Origin: CAVPGH01 sp046726955
Lineage (GTDB): Bacteria > Acidobacteriota > Vicinamibacteria > Fen-336
NCBI GenBank assembly: GCA_046726955.1
Contig: JBKPBQ010000022.1
Span: 1-5,333, forward strand
DNA length: 5,333 bases
Direction of reading: 5' to 3'
Of the stretch, positions 1 to 5,333 are shown piece by piece (the first letter of the stretch is position 1; every line of letters starts with the position of its first letter). Position numbers and translations under genes: made by a program. The notes under the pieces were generated by a model. It saw only the letters and a program-made list of their open reading frames with translations, had not been told where the DNA came from and searched no databases.

Positions 1-126
1 CTCGTGCACGGCGAGACGGAAGGCGCGCTCGGAGGAGGCGTAGGACCAGACGGTGATCCCGAGGAGGGGCACGACCGCGAGGAGCAGGAACGCGAGCGCG
101 AGCTGCGTCCGGAGGCGCAACGTCAC
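1..126 (-). CDS. N-terminus of a membrane-anchored protein, probable sensor histidine kinase (partial)
   Basis: Forty-two codons are visible before the gene leaves the window on the left. The protein starts with a short basic stretch (VTLRLRTQ) followed by one strongly hydrophobic segment at about residues 8-30 (ALAFLLLAVVPLLGITVW), then a polar, charged stretch (SSERAFRLAVHE). This basic-hydrophobic-polar layout, with a Pro-Leu-Leu near the outer end of the helix, is typical of the first transmembrane helix of two-component sensor kinases, and chemoreceptors can look alike. No catalytic domain is in view, so the kinase call is inference. The GTG start at 126 overlaps the TGA of the YjbQ gene (GTGA), implying translational coupling. 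A TTG at 120-118 is a real alternative start: the GGGGGAG tract at 132-126 lies 5 bases before it, but sits directly against or within the GTG. Either way the hydrophobic segment is kept. Confidence 0.6.
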   Translation of the reverse strand, partial: MTLRLRTQLALAFLLLAVVPLLGITVWSYASSERAFRLAVHE

Positions 127-539
127 TCCCCCAGCACGTGCACGACGACCTCGCGCCGCCGCGATCCCCGCCGGTGCTCCCAGACGTAGAGCCCCTGCCA
201 GGTGCCGAGCACGAGCTCGCCCTCCTTCACCGGGATCTGCTCCGACGTTTTCAGGAGGGCCGCCTTGACGTGCGAGGGCATGTCGTCCTCGCCCTCCGCG
301 ACGTGCGTGTAGAGCGCGTCGCCGTCGGGGACGAGGCGGGACAGGAAGGCCTCCAGGTCGCGGCAGACCGCGGGATCCGCGTTCTCCTGGATCACGAGGC
401 TCGCGGAGGTGTGGCGCACGAAGACCGTGCACAGGCCTTCCTCGATCTGCGCGGCGCGGACCGCCTTCTGCACGGGGCCGGTGATCTCGGTGAGGCCGCG
501 GCGGGTCGAGATCTGGAGACTCTCCGTCCGCTGGCGCAT
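123..539 (-). CDS. yjbQ: YjbQ family protein (UPF0047; secondary thiamine-phosphate synthase-like)
   Basis: The 138-residue product is full length for the YjbQ/UPF0047 family, which forms small soluble trimers. The family signatures are clear: FVRHTSASLVIQENADP at residues 40-56, with the conserved HTSASL; a conserved acidic/His stretch HVAEGEDDMPSHVKAAL at 79-95; and the C-terminal GELVLGTWQGLYVWEHR at 107-123. Conserved His43, His79 and His90 are likely metal- or phosphate-site residues by family comparison. E. coli YjbQ has been credited with weak thiamine-phosphate synthase activity, but the physiological role of the family is not settled, so the enzyme name should be held loosely. No thiamine gene is nearby. 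The ATG at 539 gives the normal family N-terminus; only a weak purine stretch (GACGGAT) precedes it. Its stop overlaps the start of the following membrane protein, so the two are probably co-transcribed. Confidence 0.93.
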   Translation of the reverse strand: MRQRTESLQISTRRGLTEITGPVQKAVRAAQIEEGLCTVFVRHTSASLVIQENADPAVCRDLEAFLSRLVPDGDALYTHVAEGEDDMPSHVKAALLKTSEQIPVKEGELVLGTWQGLYVWEHRRGSRRREVVVHVLGE

Positions 540-663
540 CGATCCGTCGAGCCTACCACGCGGCTCGCTGCCGGCCGGCGCGGCGCGGCTCCTGGTTCTT
601 TGACGCGCGGCCGCCGCCGAGGGTTGCCTCGCGTGAGTCGGTTCGCTGCTAGCATCGGTCGGG
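540..663. promoter_or_regulatory. Divergent intergenic region with two extended -10-like promoter elements
   Basis: This 124-bp spacer lies between two divergently transcribed genes and should carry both promoters. On the plus strand TGC-TAGCAT (647-655) ends 8 bases before the GTG of the methyltransferase. On the minus strand TGG-TAGGCT (558-550) ends 10 bases before the ATG of yjbQ. Both fit the TGn plus TAnnnT pattern of an extended -10 element, but match TATAAT at only 4 of 6 and 3 of 6 positions. A TTGCCT at 624-629 could be a plus-strand -35, but its spacing (20 bases) is long; no -35 is evident for yjbQ. If correct, transcription would start within a few bases of each start codon. These are eye-picked motifs in short, GC-rich sequence and could be chance. 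Confidence 0.35.
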
Positions 664-1299
664 GTGAAGGCGTACTACGACCGCCGGGCCGCCGAGTACG
701 ACGACTGGTACGAGGGGCGCGGGCTCTTCGCGGGCCGCGATCGCCCTGGGTGGCGGGAAGAGCTTGCGGAGCTCGTGCGCCTCGTGGCCGAGCTTCCTGC
801 GTGCCGCACGCTCGACCTCGCCTGCGGCACCGGGTACTTGACGCGCCACCTCCGGGGCAGGGTCGTGGGGTGCGATCAGAGCGCCGGCATGCTCGCCCGC
901 GCCCGCGTGCAGGCGCCTAACGCGCTCCTCGTGCGGGCCGACGCGCTCGCGCTGCCGTTTCCTGACTCTGCCTTCGACCGGGTCTTCGTATCGCACCTCT
1001 ACGGGCACGTGCTGCCGGAGGAGCGCGGGGCGTTCCTCGACGAGGTTCGTGCCGTCGGCCGCGAGCTGGTGGTGGCGGACGCCGGCGCGCGAGGCGAGGG
1101 GGCGCGGGACGAGTGGCAGGACCGCGTGCTGTCCGACGGATCGCGCCACCGCGTCTACAAGCGGTTCTTCACGGGGGCCTCCCTGGCTGCCGAGGTGGGA
1201 GGGACGGTGGTGCACGACGGGTACTGGTTCGTGGTGGTGCAGGCGAAGGGCGGCCGCGAACGCGGTGCGCCCGCTCCTCAGCACGGGGTCGGGGACTAG
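664..1299 (+). CDS. Class I SAM-dependent methyltransferase
   Basis: The product has 211 residues, the size of a single Rossmann-fold methyltransferase domain with no extra substrate domain. An N-terminal YYDRRAAEYDDWYEGRG (residues 4-20) resembles the helix that caps the SAM pocket in the UbiE/Methyltransf_11-like group. Motif I is LDLACGTGYLT (50-60), the SAM-binding glycine loop. The acidic residue that usually binds the ribose hydroxyls is Asp71 in VGCDQSAGML. Motif II/III is RADALALPFPDSAFDRVFVSH (91-111), where Asp93 would contact the adenine. The substrate cannot be told from sequence. The GTG start is the first start codon after an in-frame TGA at 634-636, and no good ribosome-binding site precedes it. 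The last 15 or so residues after FVVVQAK are rich in Gly, Arg and Pro and look like an unstructured tail. The gene stands alone and converges on the minus-strand operon. Confidence 0.9.
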   Translation: MKAYYDRRAAEYDDWYEGRGLFAGRDRPGWREELAELVRLVAELPACRTLDLACGTGYLTRHLRGRVVGCDQSAGMLARARVQAPNALLVRADALALPFPDSAFDRVFVSHLYGHVLPEERGAFLDEVRAVGRELVVADAGARGEGARDEWQDRVLSDGSRHRVYKRFFTGASLAAEVGGTVVHDGYWFVVVQAKGGRERGAPAPQHGVGD

Positions 1300-1360
1300 C
1301 CGGCTCGCTACTCCGCTCGTCGCGTTACGGTCGTACCCATTCCGGGCTGGATCGCATCTC

Positions 1361-3079
1361 CTACGGCACCACCGGCAGCACCAGCTGCCCGCCGTGGACG
1401 GTGATCGTCGCCTTTCGCGTTGCCGACGACGTCGCCTCGAGCTCGCCCGTCTGCAGGTTTCGCGAGAACGCGGGGAAGAAGCTGCCGCTGAGCAGCGCCC
1501 GGAGACGATGCCCCTTGCGGAACAGGTTGCCGGTGATGAGGCTGTCGAAGCGCAGGGTCACGCGCTCGCCCGGCTTCAGGAGCTTCCGCTCCGGCCCGCC
1601 GTCGCGATAGCTCGCCCGCTGCACGTCGAGGCCGGGGCTCATCAAGTTCCACGACGTCCCGTCGGGCGCGACGTCGTAGAGCTTGACCCAGAGGTCGAAG
1701 TCCGGCGCGTTCGCCGACACTTCGACGGAGGCGACGGTCGCCCCCACGACGCGCCGCTCCTCCGCGAAGGGCTCCGTCTCGAAGACGGCCACGTCCGGCC
1801 GCTCGGCGAGCGCCCGGTAATCGTGCGCGCCCGGCGCGTCCACGAACGCGTCCGCGACGGGGGCCGCGGGATCGGAGACGAACGTCACCGAGCCGGCGTT
1901 CGCCGGCGGAGGATCGAGCACCAGCCGACCCCGATTCCCCGGGACGGTGGAGAGATGCAGCGTCAAGGGACGCGTGCCCGGCAAGGGCCATGTCGAGCTC
2001 TCCCGCCAGGCGTCCTCGCCCATCACGAACACGCGGACGCGGCTCGCGCGATCTACGCCGTTGGCGATGCCGCGCACGTGAAAGTCAAGGAACGACAGGA
2101 CGAGCTCGTCGTAGTCGAGGCCGGCGGCGGACCCGAACGTCCGGTCGCCCGCCCTCACCTGCCCCGCGCGGTCGTTGGCGGTGGCGCTGCCGTGGATCCA
2201 GGGGCCGAGGACGAGCTCTGTCCGCGGGTCCGCATCGCCGCGACGCGCGGCGAGAAGGCCCAGGAAGTTCGTGATCGCGCCGTCCGGCCCGTAGGCCTCG
2301 TCGTGCCAGGCCGAGAAGTTCAGGACCGCCGTCTTCGTGCGGTCGTACCGCCCGCGCAGGTCGGCGAAGGACCAGTAGGGATCGCCGGGCGGCTTGCTCA
2401 GCCAGACGAAGTAGTAGGCAGCGATGTCGCGCAGCTCGCGGAGATCCGCGAGCGGCAGCCGCGCCCGGAAGCGGTCGCGCACGGACGGCCAGCTCGCCTC
2501 GGCGTCGTCGTCGGTCCGCGGTCCCGCGAGGCCCCGGCGTCGGCGCGCGTCGGCGGCCATGGTGTTCCAGATCCAGCCGATCCAGGACAGGTCGAACGTG
2601 CCGCCCGAATAGAAGAAGTTGTCGGGGCGCGAGAACGTCATCGCCGGCACCATCGCCAGCAGGTGAGGCGGCGCCTCCAGGGCCGCCAGCCACTGGACGG
2701 CACCCGGATAGGACAGGCCGAACGTCCCGACGCGGCCGTTCGACCACGGCTGGACGGCCGCCCACTCGATCGTGTCGTAGCCATCCCGACCGTCGTTGCG
2801 GTAGGGGTCGTACTCCCCGTCGGAGGCGTATCGTCCGCGGACGTCCTGCGCGACCACGGCGTATCCGCGCCCCACCGCGTTGCGGATCGTCGTGTAGCTC
2901 TCCGGGGCTTTGCTCTTGTCGTACGGCGTTCGATAGACGAGGACGGGAAACGGCCCCGCGCCCGCGGGACGCCAGACGTCCGCGCGCAACACCACCCCGT
3001 CGCGCATCGGCACGGCGACGTTCCGCTCGACGACCGGCTCGCTCGCCGCGAGAAGAGCGACGGCGGCGGCCGCGATCAC
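1361..3079 (-). CDS. CocE/NonD family alpha/beta hydrolase (X-Pro dipeptidyl-peptidase S15-like)
   Basis: The 572-residue product matches the two-domain CocE/NonD plan, whose known members include cocaine esterase, glutaryl-7-ACA/alpha-amino-acid ester acylases and X-Pro dipeptidyl peptidases. Residues ~18-330 are the alpha/beta hydrolase domain: PMRDGVVLRADVWRP (24-38), YRTPYDK (49-55) with Tyr53 as the likely oxyanion-hole Tyr, QDVRGRYASDG (78-88), nucleophile Ser123 in GTFGLSYPG, Asp260 in SAWHDEAYG, and His296 in LVLGPWIHG. The triad is complete. Residues ~345-572 form the jelly-roll C-terminal domain, with the conserved FETEPF, GHRLRALLSGSFFPAFSRN and LQTGE blocks. It should cleave an ester or amide; the substrate is unknown. 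The GTG start overlaps the aldolase stop (GTGA), and no start codon lies in frame for at least 15 codons upstream. The first residues (MIAAAAVALLAASEP) could be a short signal peptide cleaved near residue 12, but there is no basic n-region, so export is uncertain. Confidence 0.92.
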   Translation of the reverse strand: MIAAAAVALLAASEPVVERNVAVPMRDGVVLRADVWRPAGAGPFPVLVYRTPYDKSKAPESYTTIRNAVGRGYAVVAQDVRGRYASDGEYDPYRNDGRDGYDTIEWAAVQPWSNGRVGTFGLSYPGAVQWLAALEAPPHLLAMVPAMTFSRPDNFFYSGGTFDLSWIGWIWNTMAADARRRRGLAGPRTDDDAEASWPSVRDRFRARLPLADLRELRDIAAYYFVWLSKPPGDPYWSFADLRGRYDRTKTAVLNFSAWHDEAYGPDGAITNFLGLLAARRGDADPRTELVLGPWIHGSATANDRAGQVRAGDRTFGSAAGLDYDELVLSFLDFHVRGIANGVDRASRVRVFVMGEDAWRESSTWPLPGTRPLTLHLSTVPGNRGRLVLDPPPANAGSVTFVSDPAAPVADAFVDAPGAHDYRALAERPDVAVFETEPFAEERRVVGATVASVEVSANAPDFDLWVKLYDVAPDGTSWNLMSPGLDVQRASYRDGGPERKLLKPGERVTLRFDSLITGNLFRKGHRLRALLSGSFFPAFSRNLQTGELEATSSATRKATITVHGGQLVLPVVP

Positions 3080-4101
3080 GCGTGGCCCAGGACCGTCTGG
3101 ATCTCCGCCGCCGCCCGCTCGCAGTCCGCGCGCGAGACGTCGTGGTGCGTGGTGAGGCGAAGGGTCGTGAGGTCGAGGACGAGCACGAGCACGCCGCGCG
3201 CCCGCAGGGCCGCGGCGACGTCGGAGGCGCGGCGGCCCTCGACGTTGGCGATCACGATGTTCGACTGGCCGGGAGCGACGCGCACGCCCCGACACCGGCC
3301 GAGCGCCTCTCCGAGGAGCCGGGCGTTGGCGTGGTCCTCCGCGAGGCGATCGATCATCGTGTCGAGGGCGACGAGGGCGGGCGCGGCGATGACGCCGGCT
3401 TGCCGCATCCCTCCTCCGAGCTGCTGGCGAACGCGCCGGGCGAGGTCGTAGAGCGCAGCGGGCAGGAGCAGCAGCGCGCCAATCGGGCAGCAGAGTCCCT
3501 TCGAGAAATCGACCATCAGGGTGTCGGCCCCCGCGGCGAGCTCGCGCGGGGCGACGCCGAGGGCGACCGACGCGTTCCAGAGGCGGGCCCCGTCGATGTG
3601 CACCTTCCATCCGACCTCGCGGGCGGCGGCGACCGTGGCCTTCGTCTCCGCCGCCGTGTAGACGGTCCCTCCCGCGAAGTTGTGCGTGTTCTCGAGCACG
3701 ACGAGGCCTACCGTCGGGCGCACGATGAGGGGCGGCTTGTGCGCGCGGCGGATGTGCTCGGGCGTGAGCTTCCCGTCGGCGGCCGTGACGGCCGCGGGCA
3801 TGCATCCCGAGAGGACCGCCATCCCGCCCACCTCGTTCTGCACGACGTGGCTGCGCTCCTCGGCGAGCACGAGCTGCCCCGGCTCGGTGAGCAGCCGGAT
3901 CGCGATCTCGTTGGCCATCGTCCCGGATGGGACGAACAAGGCTTTCTCGAAGCCGAGGCGGCGCGACGCCTCCTCCTGCAGGCGGTTGACCGTGGGGTCC
4001 TCGCCGTAGAGGTCGTCGCCGACCTCGGCCTCCGCCATCGCCTTGCGCATGGCGGCGGTGGGCCGAGTGACGGTGTCGGAGCGGAGGTCGATCGTGGTCA
4101 C
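3076..4101 (-). CDS. ltaE: Low-specificity L-threonine aldolase family (GntG/LtaE-like) PLP enzyme
   Basis: This 341-residue protein is a full-length fold-type I PLP aldolase of the beta-eliminating lyase family. It is expected to split L-threonine or L-allo-threonine into glycine and acetaldehyde in the cytoplasm, and other beta-hydroxy-amino acids too. Seen directly: IDLRSDTVTRPT (4-15) and GDDLYGEDPTVNRLQ (28-42) at the N-terminus; phosphate-binding SGTMANEIA (59-67); His85 in ERSHVVQNEVGG, the residue that stacks on the PLP ring; HIDGARLWNAS (168-178), with Asp170 contacting the pyridine nitrogen and Arg173 the substrate carboxylate; and VDFSKGLCCPIG (197-208), with Lys201 as Schiff-base lysine. 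All key residues are present. The GTG start gives the standard family N-terminus; its ribosome-binding site is weak. It lies 37 bases after the peptidase-TPR gene and overlaps the next hydrolase by 4 bases. Exact substrate preference cannot be read from sequence. Confidence 0.94.
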   Translation of the reverse strand: MTTIDLRSDTVTRPTAAMRKAMAEAEVGDDLYGEDPTVNRLQEEASRRLGFEKALFVPSGTMANEIAIRLLTEPGQLVLAEERSHVVQNEVGGMAVLSGCMPAAVTAADGKLTPEHIRRAHKPPLIVRPTVGLVVLENTHNFAGGTVYTAAETKATVAAAREVGWKVHIDGARLWNASVALGVAPRELAAGADTLMVDFSKGLCCPIGALLLLPAALYDLARRVRQQLGGGMRQAGVIAAPALVALDTMIDRLAEDHANARLLGEALGRCRGVRVAPGQSNIVIANVEGRRASDVAAALRARGVLVLVLDLTTLRLTTHHDVSRADCERAAAEIQTVLGHA

Positions 4102-4113
4102 GGTGCCGCCGAG

Positions 4114-4142
4114 AGCATCCGCCCCGCGCGCACTCGTGTCAA
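4114..4142 (-). promoter_or_regulatory. Possible internal promoter before the aldolase gene
   Basis: On the minus strand a perfect TTGACA (4142-4137) overlaps the TGA stop of the peptidase-TPR gene. Exactly 17 bases later comes GATGCT (4119-4114), which matches TATAAT at only three of six positions. Transcription from it would begin about six bases before the GTG of the aldolase, giving a very short leader in keeping with the weak ribosome-binding site there. The -35 match may be accidental because part of it is fixed by the stop codon, so this is a weak call. Confidence 0.22.
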
Positions 4143-5333
4143 CGCGCGCGCATCCGCACGAGCTCCATCTCCGCGGCCGCGTAGCCGAAGGCGGGCCAGG
4201 CCTTGCCGTCCACCACGCGCGCGTACGTCTCCCGCGCCTTGTCCTTCTCGCCGGTGAGCAGGTACCAGGTACCCACGGCGTAGCCGTAGGTCGCGACCCC
4301 GATGTCGTCGCCGCCCGTGCGGAGCAGGTCTTCGGGCCGTAGCTCCCCGCGGTACATGCGGAGGCGGTTCCGGTAGACGTGGTTCTCCTGGACCTTCAGG
4401 TCGGCGAGGTTGGCGGGCAGGAGCTTCTGCGCGTCCTCGTCCTTGCCGAGGCGCCGGAGCGTCAGGTAGAGCCAGTCGGTCACCGCCACCACCCGGTCGT
4501 CGTTGCCCTGAGCGATCCGCAGGCACTCGCGGTAGGCGGGAAGCGCCTTCGCGAAGTCGCCGCGCAGGTAGTTCACGAGCCCCAGGTGGTAGTAGATCGC
4601 GTACTGCAGCGTGCTCGTGGCTCCCGAGAGCGGGCCCGCGGGGGGATCGCCGTCGGGCATGTCGGGCTTTCCCTTCGTCAGCTCGGCGGCGCGCGCGAGG
4701 TCGGCGAGCGCCTTGTCGTAGTCGCGGAGCGTGATGTAGCGGTGGCCGCGGTGGCGGAGGAGCCGTGGGTCCATCGGGTAGCGGGCGAGCCCGCGCGAGT
4801 AGACGTCGACCGCCTCGCGGTAGCGGCCGAGCGCCGAGAGCCGCCGGCCGAGGCGCACGATCGTGTCCACGTCGTCGGGCTTCTTGAGGAAGTCGGCCTG
4901 CGCCGTGTCGAGGTCCTTCTGGAGGCGCGCCCGAGCGTCGGGCGCCGGGTCCTGGGCGAGGAGCGGTGTGCCGAGCTTCGACGTCGCCTCCACGCGCGTG
5001 CCCTGCGGTGCGGCGGTCGTCCCTGCTGGCTTGAGGTAGCGGTCGTACCAGGCCAGATAGCGAAGGAGGCGGTCCTTCTGGAAGCTCGGGCGCCGCAGCC
5101 CGTGCCATTCCCCGGGATAGACGACGAGCTCGGTGGGCGCCTTTCCCACGCGCCGCACCGCCTGGTACATCTGCTCGGTGTTGATGAGGGGGACGTTCAT
5201 GTCTTTCTCGCCGCACAGGAACAGCGTGGGCGCGCTGATCTTCTCGACGTTGAAGAAGGGACCGGAGAGCGCGGTCCACACGTCGCGGCTCTTCCAAGGC
5301 AGGCCCAGCTCGGCCTCGAAGTAGTACTGGTAG
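4139..5333 (-). CDS. S9 prolyl-oligopeptidase-like domain fused to a TPR domain (5' partial)
   Basis: The reading frame is open to the right window edge, so the N-terminus is missing; 397 residues are visible (numbered here from the first complete codon, 5332-5330). Residues 1-102 are the C-terminal end of an S9 peptidase catalytic domain: YQYYFEAELGLPW, then LFLCGEKDMNVPL with the likely catalytic Asp44, and VVYPGEWHGLRRP with the likely catalytic His77, ending in the usual YLAWYDRYLKP. The Ser nucleophile must lie outside the window. After a Pro/Ala/Thr-rich linker (103-130), residues ~150-395 form tetratricopeptide-like helices: VDTIVRLGRRLSALGRYREAVDVY (155-178), LLRHRGHRYITLRDYDKALADLARA (191-215), YAIYYHLGLVNYLRGDFAKALPAY (244-267), a divergent pair at 280-335, and YAVGTWYLLTGEKDKARETYARVV (351-374). 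S9 hydrolases of this kind are usually secreted or periplasmic; the signal peptide is not in view. It is probably the upstream gene of the aldolase-hydrolase operon. Confidence 0.85.
   Translation of the reverse strand, partial: YQYYFEAELGLPWKSRDVWTALSGPFFNVEKISAPTLFLCGEKDMNVPLINTEQMYQAVRRVGKAPTELVVYPGEWHGLRRPSFQKDRLLRYLAWYDRYLKPAGTTAAPQGTRVEATSKLGTPLLAQDPAPDARARLQKDLDTAQADFLKKPDDVDTIVRLGRRLSALGRYREAVDVYSRGLARYPMDPRLLRHRGHRYITLRDYDKALADLARAAELTKGKPDMPDGDPPAGPLSGATSTLQYAIYYHLGLVNYLRGDFAKALPAYRECLRIAQGNDDRVVAVTDWLYLTLRRLGKDEDAQKLLPANLADLKVQENHVYRNRLRMYRGELRPEDLLRTGGDDIGVATYGYAVGTWYLLTGEKDKARETYARVVDGKAWPAFGYAAAEMELVRMRAR

Noticed and set aside
138..920. A 260-codon plus-strand open frame across yjbQ and the start of the methyltransferase gene
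   Set aside because: No domain is seen, it runs antisense to yjbQ and out of frame with the methyltransferase motifs.
1298..1305. Palindrome agccggct at the methyltransferase stop, considered as a terminator stem
   Set aside because: It is an 8-base palindrome with no loop and no T-run on either strand, so it does not support an intrinsic terminator. No better hairpin was found in 1300-1360.
1049..3451. An 800-codon open frame on the plus strand, antisense to the hydrolase and aldolase genes
   Set aside because: Its product is an Arg/Pro/Ala-rich sequence with no recognisable domain, and it lies opposite two genes with full catalytic motifs. Long empty antisense frames are expected at this GC content.
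3080..3805. Upstream extension of the CocE-family frame by about 240 codons
   Set aside because: The extension is Arg/Pro/His-rich and overlaps the aldolase coding sequence. The family N-terminus and the GTGA junction both support the start at 3079.
3082..4257. A 391-codon plus-strand open frame opposite the aldolase gene
   Set aside because: Composition is skewed to Arg, Gly, Asp and Val without any motif, and the opposite strand encodes a complete PLP aldolase.
5279..5281. GTG at 5281 as the true start of the peptidase-TPR gene
   Set aside because: The frame stays open to the window edge and the 17 codons before it (YQYYFEAELGLPWKSRD) read as normal S9 peptidase sequence; a start here would also cut through the catalytic domain.
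4098..5297. A second minus-strand open frame overlapping the peptidase-TPR gene
   Set aside because: It is an Arg/Pro/Ala-rich shadow. The frame ending at 4139 carries the S9 Asp and His motifs and the TPR helices.
1..5333. Search for CRISPR arrays, tRNA or rRNA genes, insertion-sequence ends, integrase or defence genes
   Set aside because: No direct-repeat series, cloverleaf, inverted-repeat ends or matching protein motifs were seen by eye, and nearly all bases are taken up by the six genes described.

Overview
The window is GC-rich bacterial DNA (roughly 70% G+C by eye). It is tightly packed, uses GTG start codons often, has short or overlapping gene junctions and weak Shine-Dalgarno sequences. 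The protein set is a YjbQ protein, a small SAM methyltransferase, a GntG-type aldolase, a CocE/NonD hydrolase and an S9 peptidase joined to TPRs. It would suit a soil or sediment bacterium of a high-GC lineage such as Acidobacteriota, Rokubacteria/Methylomirabilota, Gemmatimonadota or Myxococcota. No marker gene is present, so the phylum cannot be fixed from this sequence.

Layout. Left part (1-539, minus strand): a YjbQ/UPF0047 gene is followed, with a 4-base GTGA overlap, by the first 42 codons of a membrane-anchored protein that looks like the N-terminus of a sensor histidine kinase and runs off the left edge. A 124-bp divergent spacer (540-663) separates this pair from a plus-strand class I SAM-dependent methyltransferase (664-1299). 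Both genes flanking the spacer have a TGn-TAnnnT extended -10-like element only 8-10 bases before the start codon, which suggests leaderless or nearly leaderless mRNAs. The methyltransferase converges on a minus-strand cluster across 61 bases (1300-1360) with no clear terminator.

Right part (1361-5333, minus strand), in transcription order: the C-terminal part of an S9 prolyl-oligopeptidase-like domain fused in frame to a TPR domain (enters from the right edge), then after 37 bases a threonine-aldolase-family PLP enzyme, then with a 4-base GTGA overlap a CocE/NonD alpha/beta hydrolase with a complete Ser-Asp-His triad. This looks like an operon for amino-acid, peptide or amide/ester breakdown: two serine hydrolases could release small acyl or amino compounds, and the aldolase could cleave beta-hydroxy-amino acids to glycine plus an aldehyde. 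That joint role is inference from gene order alone.

About 96% of the window is coding. I see no RNA gene, mobile element, CRISPR array, attachment site, notable repeat or defence-type system. The most unusual item is the peptidase-TPR fusion; the rest is ordinary chromosomal gene content.
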